Assembly (NCBI RefSeq): GCF_902500215.1
Contig: NZ_CABVOU010000015.1
Span: forward strand, 124,001-188,000
DNA from: Halomonas lysinitropha
GTDB taxonomy: Bacteria > Pseudomonadota > Gammaproteobacteria > Pseudomonadales > Halomonadaceae
Length of the DNA stretch: 64,000 nucleotides
Direction of reading: 5' to 3'
Positions 1 to 9,395 of the stretch are shown here, one piece after another. How positions within the stretch are numbered: the stretch's first letter is position 1; each line of letters begins with the position of its first letter. Made by a program: the position numbers and the translations under genes. The notes under the pieces were generated by a model. The model saw only the letters and a program-made list of their open reading frames with translations. It did no database searches and was not told where the DNA came from.

Positions 1-9
1 GAGGGCTGT

Positions 10-285
10 ATGCGCAAGCCAGAACTCGCCGCGGCGATAGCCGAGCGTGCCGATCTTTCCAAGGACAAGGCGAGCCAGGTGCTCAACGTCATCCTCGACG
101 AGATCACCGGTAGCGTTTCCCAGGGCCAGGATGTGACTCTGATCGGCTTCGGTACCTTCAGTGTGCGGGAGCGAGCCGCACGCACCGGCAAGAACCCCCA
201 GACCGGCCAGCCGCTGACCATTCCGGCCAGCAAGACCGTCGCCTTCAAGCCGGGCAAGGGCCTCAAGGACGCCGTGGCGAAGTAA
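10..285 (+). CDS. hup: DNA-binding protein HU
   Basis: A 91-residue histone-like HU family protein, a small basic nucleoid protein that binds and bends DNA as a dimer. The HU signature is visible at about residues 46-65 (GFGTFSVRERAARTGKNPQT), followed by the P-A-S-K-x-V-x-F-K-P-G-K end typical of the family, and the length is the usual 90 residues. The start codon ATG follows a GAGGG Shine-Dalgarno-like stretch at the very left edge of the window, so the promoter lies outside. HU cannot be told from IHF subunits by length alone, but the sequence is HU-like. Whether it is the alpha or beta form cannot be decided here. Confidence 0.93.
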   Translation: MRKPELAAAIAERADLSKDKASQVLNVILDEITGSVSQGQDVTLIGFGTFSVRERAARTGKNPQTGQPLTIPASKTVAFKPGKGLKDAVAK

Positions 286-345
286 GGCATTGCGGCCCGT
301 CTCTTGCGGGTCGCCTCACTCTCATTTCACGGTGGCGGAGCCGAT

Positions 346-702
346 ATGAAGCTGCGACTGATGCTGTGGCTGCTCGGGCTGATGCTCAAGCGTGCCCTGC
401 GCCGCAAGGCGCGGTTTCGCGAACTGCTCGGCGAGATGCGCGGCCTCGACTGGGGCATCGCCACCGAGGACCTCGCCATCGCCCGCCATTACCGCATGTC
501 GCCCCGTGGTATCCGTGCGGGATCAGGCCTGCCGGTGGATCTCGACCTGGAGCTGCGCTTCGAAGATGAAGCCACGGCCATCAAGGTTCTCAAGAAACCC
601 ACCCAGCAGGCCTTCCTCGACGGCATGATGGCCGGTACCGTTCGCCTGGTCGGCGACTCCGGCGACCTGCAGAAGCTGCAGCGGCTGCTCAAGCATTTGT
701 AA
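346..702 (+). CDS. Small conserved protein, function unknown (SCP2-like C-terminal part)
   Basis: A 118-residue protein that I cannot name with certainty. I prefer the ATG at 346 over an in-frame TTG at 304, because 304 lies only 19 bases after the HU stop and the first 14 residues it adds look non-coding. Residues 1-15 form a short hydrophobic stretch followed by many arginines and lysines. The second half (LELRFED, then TQQAFLDGMMAGTVRLVGD, then a lysine/leucine-rich helix) resembles sterol-carrier-protein-2-like lipid-binding domains, where a weakly conserved sheet ends in a helix. It could be a peripheral membrane protein. It follows HU in the same direction with 60 bases between, and may be co-transcribed. 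Confidence 0.6.
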   Translation: MKLRLMLWLLGLMLKRALRRKARFRELLGEMRGLDWGIATEDLAIARHYRMSPRGIRAGSGLPVDLDLELRFEDEATAIKVLKKPTQQAFLDGMMAGTVRLVGDSGDLQKLQRLLKHL

Positions 703-778
703 GCACCGAGCTGAAAGCGCCGAGCGCCAAGGAAACCCCTGACCGTTTACTCCCTGCCCTCCATACCCTGATCCTCTG

Positions 779-848
779 CTTGGCCGCTTGGCCGCTTGGC
801 CGCTTGGCCGCTTGGCCGCTTGGCCGCTTGGCCGCTTGGCCGCTTGGC
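779..848. repeat. 8-bp tandem repeat, 8 full copies plus 6 bases
   Basis: The unit CTTGGCCG is repeated without a mismatch from 779 to 842 and continues with CTTGGC to 848. It lies between the stop codon of the small protein (702) and the stop codon of recG (853, opposite strand), so both genes end toward it. The unit length is not a multiple of three. Perfect identity between copies indicates recent slippage or expansion. Confidence 0.97.
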
Positions 849-852
849 GCCG

Positions 853-2946
853 TCACACCTGCCCATATCGTCCGGCCTCTGCCCCCAGCCAGCGCCGGAT
901 CAGTGGCTGGCTGGCCTGGGGCTGCTGGTTGAGCAGCGCCTCGGCCAGGGGCCCCACACGCTCCAGCAGGTCGGCGTCGCGCTCGAGGTCGGCGACCTTC
1001 ATCTGCGCAAGCCCGGTCTGGCGGGTACCCAGTACCTCGCCGGGGCCACGGATCTCCAGGTCCTTCTCGGCGATGCGAAAGCCGTCGGTGGTTTCGCGCA
1101 TCACCGCCAGGCGCTCTCGGGAGTGGGCCGATAGCGGCGGGTGATAGAGCAGCACGCAGAAACTCTCGACGGCGCCGCGTCCCACCCGCCCGCGCAGCTG
1201 GTGCAGCTGGGAGAGGCCCAGGCGCTCCGGGTTCTCGATGATCATCAGGCTGGCATTGGGCACGTCGACCCCCACCTCGATCACCGTGGTGGCCACAAGC
1301 AGGTCCAGCTCCCCGGTCTTGAAGGCCTCCATCATCGCGGCCTTCTCGCTGGCCTTCATTCGCCCGTGGACCAGGCCGATGGCCAGTTCCGGCAGGGTCT
1401 CCAGGAGCTCGTCGCGCGTCGCCTCGGCGGCCTGGCACTGCAGCGCCTCGGACTCCTCGATCAGGGTGCAGACCCAGTAGGCCTGTCGCCCCTCGGCGCA
1501 GGCATGGCGGATACGCGCCATCACGTCGGGGCGGCGCTCGTCGGGCATCACCACCGTCTTCACCGGGGTCCGGCCCGGGGGCAGCTCGTCGATCACCGAG
1601 ACGTCCAGGTCGGCATAGGCACTCATCGCCAGGGTGCGAGGGATCGGGGTAGCGGTCATCACCAACTGGTGAGGCGTCAGGCCGCCGGCCTCGCCCTTTT
1701 CACGCAGCGCCAGGCGCTGGTGGACGCCGAAGCGGTGCTGCTCGTCGATAATTGCCAGGCCCAAACGCTGGAAGTGCACATCACCCTGGAAGAGCGCGTG
1801 GGTGCCTACCACCATGCGGGCTCGGCCGTCTTGGATGGCCGCCTTGGTATCCAGACGCGCCTTGCCCTTGAGCTTGCCGGAGAGCCAGGCCACCTCGATG
1901 CCCAGCGGCTCGAACCAGCTGCTGAAGGTGCGGTAGTGCTGTTCGGCGAGGATCTCGGTGGGGGCCATCATCGCCGCCTGGCAGTCGGCGGCAATGGCCG
2001 AGAGCGCGGCCATGGCGGCAACAACCGTCTTGCCCGACCCCACGTCGCCCTGCACCAGGCGCAGCATCGGCACCTGGCGTGCCAGGTCGGCGCTGATCTC
2101 GTCCAGCACCCGGCGCTGAGCGCCGGTCAGTGAAAAGGGCAGCTGGGTCAGGAAGCGGGCCTGCAGGCTGCGCCCGCCGGGCAGGGTCGGGGCGCCGTCC
2201 TCCTGGATGCGCTGACGCACTTCCTCCAGGCTCAGCCGGTGGGCGAGCAGTTCCTCCAGGGCCAGGCGCCGCCGCGCTGGATGGTGGCCGGCCGCCAGCT
2301 GCTCTGCATCGGCTTCCGGCGGCGGTCGGTGCAGGGTGTTCAGGCAGTGGTGAAGCTCGGGCAGAGCGAAGCGCTGGCGCAGGGTCGCGGGAATGCCATC
2401 GGGCAGAGCGTCCGGCGTGGCATCCAGGCGCGCCAGGGCCTGGTCGATCAGCGCCCGCAGGCGGGTCTGGTGGAGGCCCTCGGTGGCCGGGTAGATGGGC
2501 GTCAGGTGGTCCTCCACCGGCGCCTCGCCACCGGCCAGCAGACGGTACTCCGGATGATAGAGCTCCAGGCCGGTGGCGCCAGCGCGGGCTTCGCCGAAGG
2601 CGCGCACCCGGACCCCGGGCCGGAACTGCTGCTGCTGGGCCGGGGAGAAATGGAAGAAACGCAGGCTGAGGATGCCGGAGCCGTCACGCAGGCGCACCAG
2701 CAGGCTGCGTCGCCGGCCCTGCACCACCTCGCTGGCCACCACCTCGCCTTCCACGACGGCTTCATGGCTCGCGCTCAGAGTGGCGATGGGCGTGATGCGT
2801 GTGCGGTCCTGGTAGCGCAGCGGCAGGTGAAACAGCAGGTCGCTGATGCGTTTGATGCCCAGTCGGGCCAGCTTGAGCGCCAGCGCCTCACCGACGCCCT
2901 TGAGGTCCGTGACGGACACATCAAGAGCTTTGATGTCTTCGCTCAT
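853..2946 (-). CDS. recG: ATP-dependent DNA helicase RecG
   Basis: A 697-residue branched-DNA translocase that remodels stalled forks and Holliday junctions, close to the 693 residues of the E. coli enzyme. The N-terminal wedge/OB region covers about residues 1-240. The motor carries Walker A GDVGSGKT at 300-307, the DEQH box at 401-404 and the TATPIPRT motif III shortly after; the C-terminal half has the VATTVIEVGVDVPNA and QLRGRVGRG helicase motifs. The start overlaps the oxyR stop by four bases, so recG is translated from the same message downstream of oxyR, the order also known in Pseudomonas. Confidence 0.98.
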   Translation of the reverse strand: MSEDIKALDVSVTDLKGVGEALALKLARLGIKRISDLLFHLPLRYQDRTRITPIATLSASHEAVVEGEVVASEVVQGRRRSLLVRLRDGSGILSLRFFHFSPAQQQQFRPGVRVRAFGEARAGATGLELYHPEYRLLAGGEAPVEDHLTPIYPATEGLHQTRLRALIDQALARLDATPDALPDGIPATLRQRFALPELHHCLNTLHRPPPEADAEQLAAGHHPARRRLALEELLAHRLSLEEVRQRIQEDGAPTLPGGRSLQARFLTQLPFSLTGAQRRVLDEISADLARQVPMLRLVQGDVGSGKTVVAAMAALSAIAADCQAAMMAPTEILAEQHYRTFSSWFEPLGIEVAWLSGKLKGKARLDTKAAIQDGRARMVVGTHALFQGDVHFQRLGLAIIDEQHRFGVHQRLALREKGEAGGLTPHQLVMTATPIPRTLAMSAYADLDVSVIDELPPGRTPVKTVVMPDERRPDVMARIRHACAEGRQAYWVCTLIEESEALQCQAAEATRDELLETLPELAIGLVHGRMKASEKAAMMEAFKTGELDLLVATTVIEVGVDVPNASLMIIENPERLGLSQLHQLRGRVGRGAVESFCVLLYHPPLSAHSRERLAVMRETTDGFRIAEKDLEIRGPGEVLGTRQTGLAQMKVADLERDADLLERVGPLAEALLNQQPQASQPLIRRWLGAEAGRYGQV

Positions 2947-3863
2947 GCCGGCTCGAGCTCTGCCTGGCGGCAGCGCGCGATGGCGTCGGTAACGGCATCG
3001 ATGGCCCGGGGACGCGGGAAGCTGGCACGCCAGGCGATGGCCACGGTCCGTGCGGGTGCCGGGACGGTGAAGGGGCGGCTGATCAGCATGCCACTCTCGT
3101 AGTGGCCGGTGCCGATGGCCGAGTGCGGCAGTACGGTAATGCCGAGCTTGGAGGCTACCATGTGACGGATGGTCTCCAGCGAGCCGCCCTCGGCGGTAAG
3201 GGTGTTGGAGGGGCTGTTGAGCTGGTGGCTGATGGCCGGGCAGGCCTCGAGAATCTGGTCACGGAAGCAGTGGCCCTCGCCGAGCAGCAGCAGGCGCTCC
3301 TCCAGCAGGTCCTCCTTGTCGATGTTCTCCCGGGATGCCCAGCGGTGGTCGGCCGGTAGCAGTACCTCGAAGGCCTCCTCGTAGAGCGGCTTGGTGACCA
3401 CGTCGGTCTCGGTAAAGGGCAGCGCGATGATGATGGCGTCCAGCTCGCCACTGCGCAGCTTGCGGCGCAGGTTGCCGGTGAAGCCTTCCTCGATGTAGAG
3501 CGGCATCTGCGGAGCACGCCGGGAGAGCTCCGGGACCAGGTGGGGGAAGAGGTAAGGCCCGATGGTGTAGATGGCGCCGATGCGCAGGGGGCTCGCCAGC
3601 TGGTCGCGGCCGGCCGTGGCGAGCTCCTTGATAATGCCGCTCTGCTCCAGCACGCGTTGCGCCTGCTCGACGATTCTCTCACCCAGGGGGGTGACCTGCA
3701 CGGTGGACTTCGAGCGTTCGAAGAGCGCCACACCCAGCTCCTCCTCGAGCTTCTTGACGGCCACCGAGAGCGTCGGCTGGGAGACGAAGCAGCGCTCCGC
3801 CGCGCGTCCAAAATGGCGCTCCTGGGCCAGTGTCACGATGTAGCGGAGTTCTGTTAGAGTCAT
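2943..3863 (-). CDS. oxyR: Hydrogen-peroxide-sensing LysR-type regulator OxyR
   Basis: A 306-residue LysR-family activator of peroxide defence. The N-terminal winged helix-turn-helix is at about residues 1-60 (FGRAAERCFVSQPTLSVAVK) and the sensor domain follows. The redox pair is plain: Cys199 in GEGHCFRDQ and Cys208 in ILEACPA, the same numbers as in E. coli OxyR, which form the activating disulfide. No catalase or peroxidase gene lies next to it here; recG follows by a 4-base overlap. A divergent gene starts 114 bases upstream, leaving room for an autoregulated promoter. Confidence 0.97.
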   Translation of the reverse strand: MTLTELRYIVTLAQERHFGRAAERCFVSQPTLSVAVKKLEEELGVALFERSKSTVQVTPLGERIVEQAQRVLEQSGIIKELATAGRDQLASPLRIGAIYTIGPYLFPHLVPELSRRAPQMPLYIEEGFTGNLRRKLRSGELDAIIIALPFTETDVVTKPLYEEAFEVLLPADHRWASRENIDKEDLLEERLLLLGEGHCFRDQILEACPAISHQLNSPSNTLTAEGGSLETIRHMVASKLGITVLPHSAIGTGHYESGMLISRPFTVPAPARTVAIAWRASFPRPRAIDAVTDAIARCRQAELEPA

Positions 3864-3977
3864 GGTGGTGCCGGCAGGCTACCTCTTCCGAAACGGGTGA
3901 AGGTCCCAGTGACCTCGCCTCATACATAGGGACAGAATAATGCCAATAGGGACTTTTTATCAGGGGGCGAAGAAAAG

Positions 3978-4850
3978 GTGAAGACGACGACACTGATTCT
4001 GGGCTGCGGCGACATTGGCATGGCCCTGGGGCGCGAGCTGCTTGAGGCGGGGCATCGGGTAGTCGGTGCACGCCGCAACCCGCGGGCACTGGAAGGCAGC
4101 GGCCTGGAGGCCGTGGCGGTCGACCTGAGCGACCCGGCCACTCTGACACGGTTGCCGGACGCCGATATCCTGGTCTACGTGGTCAGTGCCGACCGCTTCG
4201 ACGAAGCAGCCTATCGCGCCGCCTATCTCGATGGCCTGACTGCGGTGCTGGGTGAGTTCGCTGGCCGCGACAAGGTCCCCGGGCGGGTGTTCTTCGTTTC
4301 CTCGACCAGCGTTTACGCCCAGCGTGATGGCGAGGCGGTCGATGAGACCAGCCCCACCGAGCCCTCGGGCTTTTCGGGCCTGTTGATGTGCGAAGCCGAG
4401 CAGGCGTTGATCAACCATGCGCTGCCGGGAACCGCGGTGCGCTTCTCGGGCATCTACGGCCCCGGTCGCGACCGCCTGATTCACCAGGTTGGGGAGGGGC
4501 GCATCGCCCCGTCGAGTCCCGTCATGTACTCCAACCGTATCCACCGTGACGACTGCGCCGGGGTGCTGGCGCATCTGATCGGCCGCCACCTGGCCGGCGA
4601 GCCCCTGGAGACGCTCTACCTGGGCAGCGACTGTGAGCCTGCCCCCCTCAACGAGGTGATGGCCTGGCTGGCGAAGCAGTTGAGGGTCGAGGCCACCGAG
4701 ACCATTCAATCGCCGCTGCGCCGCCGGGCCAGCAAGCGCTGCGACAACACCCGATTGATCGAGAGCGGCTATCGTTTCCGCTACCCGAGCTATCGCGAGG
4801 GTTATGCCCAGGTGTTGAAGGCCGGTGGCTTCCTTCCCGAGAAGGCGTGA
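3978..4850 (+). CDS. NAD(P)-dependent SDR-fold epimerase/dehydratase-like protein
   Basis: A 290-residue extended short-chain dehydrogenase/reductase related to the YeeZ group. The cofactor loop is LGCGDIGMALG at about residues 7-17, and an active-site-like S-T-S-V-Y lies near residue 113 (VFFVSSTSVYAQ), but the expected Y-x-x-x-K lysine is not clear, so catalysis is uncertain. The start is GTG at 3978, preceded by a weak AGAAAAGG ribosome site. It diverges from oxyR and converges on thpR. The substrate is not evident from sequence. Confidence 0.8.
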   Translation: MKTTTLILGCGDIGMALGRELLEAGHRVVGARRNPRALEGSGLEAVAVDLSDPATLTRLPDADILVYVVSADRFDEAAYRAAYLDGLTAVLGEFAGRDKVPGRVFFVSSTSVYAQRDGEAVDETSPTEPSGFSGLLMCEAEQALINHALPGTAVRFSGIYGPGRDRLIHQVGEGRIAPSSPVMYSNRIHRDDCAGVLAHLIGRHLAGEPLETLYLGSDCEPAPLNEVMAWLAKQLRVEATETIQSPLRRRASKRCDNTRLIESGYRFRYPSYREGYAQVLKAGGFLPEKA

Positions 4851-4866
4851 GGGAAGGGCGGTCCGC

Positions 4867-5376
4867 TCAGGCCGCCGGTGAACGGGCCAGGATCTGGTAG
4901 CGGGCCCCGTCGTCCTCGGTGAAGGAACGCACTAGCGAAAGTTGCCGGTAGGGCCAGGTCATATCGATCGCGGGCAGGTTCTGGGTCTCCTGCCGTCGGG
5001 CACGGCGCAGCAGGGTGACGTGGGGCACGAAGTGCCCCGGTCTGTCGCTGAAACCGAATGAGGCCAGCTCATCCCAGACTGATGCATGGAGCCGCTCCAG
5101 CGCCGACGACCGGCCGCCGACCCAGACGATGCCGGGGCGGCGGAAGCTCCCCCAATGGTCGAGTCGCCATTCGCCAGGTGCTATCGCCATGGCACTGACC
5201 CAATGAACCAGCTCTTCCATCCGTGCATCGGCCACTTCACCGAGAAAGGCCAGCGTCAGATGCAGGCTTTCCTCCGGCATGCGCCGCCCGCCGCAGCGGG
5301 CCTGGGCGAGTTCTGCCAGTTCGCCCAGCCGCTGGCGCAGCTCAAGGGGAGGCACAAGAGCCAGAAATAATCTCAT
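4867..5376 (-). CDS. thpR: RNA 2',3'-cyclic phosphodiesterase (2H family)
   Basis: A 169-residue member of the 2H phosphoesterase family (formerly 2'-5' RNA ligase, LigT). The two catalytic H-x-T-x motifs are present: HLTL near residue 39 (ESLHLTLAFLG) and HVTL near residue 123 (HFVPHVTLLRR). I start at ATG 5376 (MRLFLALVPP), the conserved family N-terminus; an upstream TTG at 5394 would overlap the ridA stop and adds six unrelated residues. It follows ridA with 14 bases between and probably shares its transcript. Confidence 0.93.
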   Translation of the reverse strand: MRLFLALVPPLELRQRLGELAELAQARCGGRRMPEESLHLTLAFLGEVADARMEELVHWVSAMAIAPGEWRLDHWGSFRRPGIVWVGGRSSALERLHASVWDELASFGFSDRPGHFVPHVTLLRRARRQETQNLPAIDMTWPYRQLSLVRSFTEDDGARYQILARSPAA

Positions 5377-5390
5377 ATTAAGTGGCCGAA

Positions 5391-5780
5391 TCAATCGCCG
5401 ATGACCATTATTCCCTCTGCCTCGAACTGCGCTCCCTTGGGCAGCGCCTTGACGCCTACCGCGGCGCGAGCCGGAAAGGGCTTGTCGAAGAATTCCTCCA
5501 TCACCTCGTTGACCACGGCGAAGTTCTCCAGGTCGACCAGGTAGAGATTCAGTTTGACCACATCCTGCAGAGTGCCGGCGGCCTCCTCGCAGACGGCCCT
5601 GAGGTTGGTGAAGACCTGGCGTGCCTGGGCCTCGACGTCGTCGGAGACGAGCGCCATGGTGGCCGGGTCCAGCGGGATCTGCCCGGAGAGGTAGACGGTG
5701 TTGCCGGCCTTGATGGCCTGGGAGTAGGGGCCGATGGCGGCGGGGGCCTGGTCGGTATTGATAACAGCCTTGTTGCTCAT
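5391..5780 (-). CDS. ridA: Reactive intermediate/imine deaminase RidA
   Basis: A 129-residue YjgF/YER057c/UK114 family protein that hydrolyses reactive enamine and imine intermediates such as 2-aminoacrylate. The family features [16 protein letters not shown] at the N-terminus, the NLYL.DL strand, and [18 protein letters not shown] with the substrate-binding arginine are all there. A good GGAGA ribosome site lies before the ATG. It stands directly after spoT on the same strand (82 bases between), the usual order in gammaproteobacteria. Confidence 0.97.
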   Translation of the reverse strand: MSNKAVINTDQAPAAIGPYSQAIKAGNTVYLSGQIPLDPATMALVSDDVEAQARQVFTNLRAVCEEAAGTLQDVVKLNLYLVDLENFAVVNEVMEEFFDKPFPARAAVGVKALPKGAQFEAEGIMVIGD

Positions 5781-5862
5781 GGTGGTTCTCCTTGCGGTGC
5801 AGCGTCTCGAAACGGGAAAACAGCCCGCCCGCCGTCTTATGGAACCAGCGAGCAGAAATGAC

Positions 5863-7998
5863 TCAGTTGCCTAGGCGAGTGATGCGGCCTACATGGGCAA
5901 GATTGCGCAGGCGCTTGATGATACGCGCGAGATGCACGCGGTTGCGTACCGAGAGCACGAGGTTGACGATCGACAGCCTGGCATCGCGCTCCTCGATGCC
6001 GATGCGCTCGATGTTGGCCTCGGCGTCGGTGACCAGGGCGGCGAGCTCCGCTACCAGGCCGCGGCGGCTCTCCATCTCCAGGCGCAGGGCGGCGGGGAAG
6101 TCTTCGTCGATGTCGTCGGACCACTCCAGGGCGAAAAGCTTGTCCGGGTCGTTCTTGAGTTCGCCAAGATTGCGGCATTCGGTGCGGTGGACCACGATGC
6201 CCTTGCCCGCCGACAGGTGGCCGATCACCGGATCACCGGGCAGTGGACGGCAGCAGCGGGCAAACTTGATCACCATGCCTTCGGCGCCGCTGATCACGAT
6301 GGGTCTCTGAGCGCGCTCCTGATGCTCCATGGGTTCGTCCGTCTCGCCCTGTTGCAGGTCGATCAACCGGCGGGCCACCACATGGGCAACCCGGGTGCCC
6401 AGTCCGATGGATTCCAGCAGGCTCTCCTCCCCCTTCAGGGAATGCTCCTTGAGCAGACTGTGGAGCAGGCCTTCGGGCAGTTCCTCCAGGCTGGTCTCGA
6501 ACGGGGCCAGGGCCTTGTTGAGCAGACGCCGACCGAGCTGCACCGCCTCGGTATGTTGCTGGTGCTTGAGGGCGTGACGGATCGCCGAACGGGCCTTGGC
6601 GGTGATCACGAAGTTGAGCCAGGCCAGGTTGGGTCGCGCTCCGGGTGCGGTGATGATCTCCAGGGTCTGGCCACTCTCCAGACGGGTGGAGAGCGGGGCC
6701 AGGTGGCGATCGATGCGACAGGCGATGCAGCTGTTGCCGATGTCGGTATGTACGCTGTAGGCGAAGTCGATCACGGTGGCTCCCTGGGGCAGCTCCATGA
6801 TGTCGCCCTTGGGCGTGAACACGTAGATGTCATCGGGGAAGAGATCGTTCTTGACGTGCTCGATGAACTCCAGCGAATCACCGGCGTGGCGCTGCATCTC
6901 CAGCAGCCCCTTGACCCAGGCCCGTGCCCGGGCATGGCTGCCCTGGGCGATGGGGTGCTCGGTCTGGCCGGCCTTGTAGAGCCAGTGGGCGGCGATGCCG
7001 TTGTTGGCCAGGGCCTCCATCTCTCGGGTGCGGATCTGCACCTCGATGGGCATGCCGCCACGGCCGAACAGGGTAGTGTGCAGGCTCTGGTAGCCGTTGG
7101 CCTTGGGGATGGCGATGTAGTCCTTGAAGCGCCCCGGTACCGGCTTGTAGAGATTGTGCACCACCCCGAGGATGCGGTAGCAGCTGTCGACGTCCTCGGT
7201 GAGGATTCGAAAGCCGAACACGTCCATGATCTCGGCGAAGGATTTCCGCTGGTCGCGCATCTTGCGATAGATCGACAGCAGGTGCTTCTGGCGGCCGATC
7301 ACCGTGCCCGGCAGGCCCTCGTCGTCAAGGCTCTGCTGCAGGCTGGTCTGGAGCTGGCGGATCGTCGAGCGGCGATGCCCCCGGGCATTGGAGACGGCGC
7401 GCTTGATGCGCTCGGCGCGCATCGGGTAGAGGGCCTGGAAGGAGAGGTCCTCGAGCTCGACCCGAATGGTGTTGATGCCCAGTCGGCTGGCGATACGGGC
7501 GTAGATCTCCAGCGTCTCGCGGGCGATGCGGCGCTTTTTCTCGGGGCGCAGGGCGCCCAGGGTGCGCATATTGTGCAGGCGGTCGGCGAGCTTGACGATG
7601 ATCACCCGGATGTCGCGTGACATCGCCAGCACCATCTTCTGGAAGTTTTCGGCCTGAGCGACCGCCTTGTCCTCGAAGGCGATCTGGGTCAGCTTGGAGA
7701 CACCGTCGACCAGCTCGGCAACGGGCTTGCCGAACAGCTCGCCCAGGGCCATCTTGGATACGCCGGTATCCTCGATCACATCGTGCAGCATCGCGGCCAT
7801 CAGGCTCTGATGGTCCATGTGCATGTTGGCCAGGATGTTGGCTACCGCCAGGGGATGTGTGACATACGGCTCGCCGGAACGACGCCGCTGGCCATCATGG
7901 GCCTGCTCGGCATAGTAGAAGGCGCGCTTGACCTGTTGGATCTCATCCTGGGGAAGGTAGCCGCCGAGTCGGTCGGCCAGGTCATCGATGGTGAACAT
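5863..7998 (-). CDS. spoT: Bifunctional (p)ppGpp synthetase/hydrolase SpoT
   Basis: A 711-residue RelA/SpoT-homologue controlling the stringent-response alarmone. Domains in order are the HD hydrolase (about residues 40-150, with [11 protein letters not shown] giving the catalytic His-Asp pair), the synthetase (about 230-340, with [20 protein letters not shown]), a TGS domain (about 390-450) and a C-terminal ACT domain. The intact HDVIEDT motif argues for SpoT, not the hydrolase-dead RelA. It lies between rpoZ and ridA on the same strand. Confidence 0.98.
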   Translation of the reverse strand: MFTIDDLADRLGGYLPQDEIQQVKRAFYYAEQAHDGQRRRSGEPYVTHPLAVANILANMHMDHQSLMAAMLHDVIEDTGVSKMALGELFGKPVAELVDGVSKLTQIAFEDKAVAQAENFQKMVLAMSRDIRVIIVKLADRLHNMRTLGALRPEKKRRIARETLEIYARIASRLGINTIRVELEDLSFQALYPMRAERIKRAVSNARGHRRSTIRQLQTSLQQSLDDEGLPGTVIGRQKHLLSIYRKMRDQRKSFAEIMDVFGFRILTEDVDSCYRILGVVHNLYKPVPGRFKDYIAIPKANGYQSLHTTLFGRGGMPIEVQIRTREMEALANNGIAAHWLYKAGQTEHPIAQGSHARARAWVKGLLEMQRHAGDSLEFIEHVKNDLFPDDIYVFTPKGDIMELPQGATVIDFAYSVHTDIGNSCIACRIDRHLAPLSTRLESGQTLEIITAPGARPNLAWLNFVITAKARSAIRHALKHQQHTEAVQLGRRLLNKALAPFETSLEELPEGLLHSLLKEHSLKGEESLLESIGLGTRVAHVVARRLIDLQQGETDEPMEHQERAQRPIVISGAEGMVIKFARCCRPLPGDPVIGHLSAGKGIVVHRTECRNLGELKNDPDKLFALEWSDDIDEDFPAALRLEMESRRGLVAELAALVTDAEANIERIGIEERDARLSIVNLVLSVRNRVHLARIIKRLRNLAHVGRITRLGN

Positions 7999-8064
7999 GC
8001 GGCGCGCCCTGACTGCTGCGTGATGGCCCTGAGGGAAAGCGCTCCTGCGTCGGGAGGGGCAGGG

Positions 8065-8328
8065 TCACTCCTCGACGTGGGTGCCCGGCTCGAACTCGGG
8101 TCGCACGCGTACCGGCGCCGCCTCGATGGGTTCGTCGAGCACGCTGACGTCGACCAGCCCGTCGGCGATCTCGCGCAAGGCCATGACGGTGGGCTTGTCG
8201 TTCTCCCAAGGCAAGAGGGCGTCGCGGGAGCCGCGGGCCAGCTGGCGGGCACGGTGAGTGGAGATCATCACCAGCTTGAAGCGGTTTTCGACGTTTTCCA
8301 GACAATCTTCGACGGTGACACGTGCCAT
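8065..8328 (-). CDS. rpoZ: RNA polymerase omega subunit
   Basis: An 87-residue omega subunit, which helps assemble RNA polymerase by chaperoning beta-prime. The start [17 protein letters not shown] and the following [15 protein letters not shown] are strongly conserved in the family, and the length is normal. It sits between gmk and spoT, as in E. coli, with 66 bases to spoT. Together with spoT this places alarmone metabolism and one of its targets side by side. Confidence 0.98.
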   Translation of the reverse strand: MARVTVEDCLENVENRFKLVMISTHRARQLARGSRDALLPWENDKPTVMALREIADGLVDVSVLDEPIEAAPVRVRPEFEPGTHVEE

Positions 8329-8458
8329 GGATGCCTTCCTGAATAATGCTGACGGGCAAAACCCCGGTCGACGTGGCAGCGCCCCGGGAATTCCACCAAT
8401 GAGTAGACCAGATAGGTTACTCGACGCCTGGTTCCCCTGACAAGCGCCGCGGCTGGAG

Positions 8459-9073
8459 TTAGGCCAAGAGTGCCGTAAGCAGCGGGGCGTGGTGCTCGCT
8501 TACCCGCTCGCAGGTCAGACGATGAGCGATGACCAGCGACTGCAGTTCGCGCAGCGCGGTGGTGAAGTCGTCGTTGATCACCAGGTAGTCGTACTCGTCG
8601 TGGTGGGACATCTCGTCCACCGCATCGCGCATGCGCCGAGCGATCACCGGATGCTCGTCGGTGCCACGGCTGGCCAGTCGGCGCTCCAGTTCCTCCCGGG
8701 AGGGGGGCAGGATGAACACCGAGACCGCATCGGGCAGCTGCTGGCGAACCTGGCGGGCTCCTTGCCAGTCGATCTCCAGGATCACGTCCTGGCCGGCGGC
8801 GAGCATCGCCTCTACGCTGTGGCGCGAGGTGCCGTAGTAATTGTCGAAGACCCGGGCATATTCGAAGAAGTCGCCTTGCTCGATCATCGCCTCGAAGGCC
8901 GGCACGTCCACAAAATGGTAGTTGACGCCGTTCACCTCGCCTTCGCGGCGCTCTCGGGTGGTGTGGGAGACCGAGACCTGGATGCCGTCGAGACTCTCGA
9001 CCAACTCGCGCACCAGGCTGGTCTTGCCGGCGCCGGAAGGGGCGGAAACGATGAAGAGCGTACCTAGGGGCAT
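8459..9073 (-). CDS. gmk: Guanylate kinase
   Basis: A 204-residue GMP kinase converting GMP and ATP to GDP and ADP. The P-loop [11 protein letters not shown] is at about residues 9-19, followed by the GMP-binding [17 protein letters not shown] and DWQGARQVR segments. I start at ATG 9073 ([12 protein letters not shown]), matching the E. coli start; a TTG at 9109 in frame adds 12 residues without family similarity. It heads the gmk-rpoZ-spoT-ridA-thpR group and is the last housekeeping gene before the sugar-acid block. Confidence 0.97.
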   Translation of the reverse strand: MPLGTLFIVSAPSGAGKTSLVRELVESLDGIQVSVSHTTRERREGEVNGVNYHFVDVPAFEAMIEQGDFFEYARVFDNYYGTSRHSVEAMLAAGQDVILEIDWQGARQVRQQLPDAVSVFILPPSREELERRLASRGTDEHPVIARRMRDAVDEMSHHDEYDYLVINDDFTTALRELQSLVIAHRLTCERVSEHHAPLLTALLA

Positions 9074-9395
9074 GGCTTGAATCCCTGTTTTCAACGACGG
9101 TATCGACAACGGTATTTACCGACGGCGTAGAGGCTTGGCGGCTTTAGAAAGGCGGCAAGTATTGCACAGATGGCATGGGGGCTGAATGGCTGGCAGAAGG
9201 CGAACGCCGGGAGTAGGCATTAGAGAATGCTGTAGCATAGGTAAGATGGTGTTCTAATGGTGTTTAACGATCGCACGTCGATGGATGCGAGACACGCTGA
9301 AGCTTGTTATCGACTGCGTCAATCCAACCCATTCTGGAGCCTGCTATAGATACTGAGATGCTGAGTCAGCCATCTGGGTCAGAAGAGAGGGCTAC
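9074..9395. other. Intergenic gap between housekeeping and catabolic genes
   Basis: 322 bases without a gene, between divergent gmk and the first gene of the catabolic block. The only promoter-like string I noticed for the rightward gene is TATAGA at 9345-9350 with no good -35 partner. No repeat, tRNA-like structure or obvious attachment site is visible, so the boundary of the block shows no insertion scar that I can recognise. Confidence 0.6.

Noticed and set aside
779..848. CRISPR array
   Set aside because: The 8-bp units are contiguous without spacers, and no cas genes are present.
788..1144. Open frames through the 8-bp repeat with peptides like AAWPLGRL repeated
   Set aside because: The repeat has a length not divisible by three and is open in several frames, so the peptide repeats are a by-product; the frames then run antisense to recG.
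1141..2133. Long open frame antisense to recG
   Set aside because: recG is intact on the other strand with all helicase motifs; in DNA this GC-rich, antisense frames stay open by chance. The histidine- and glycine-rich translation has no family look.
5893..7620. 575-codon open frame antisense to spoT
   Set aside because: It mirrors the codon bias of spoT, has no ribosome site, and its translation is low-complexity. It is a shadow of the real gene.
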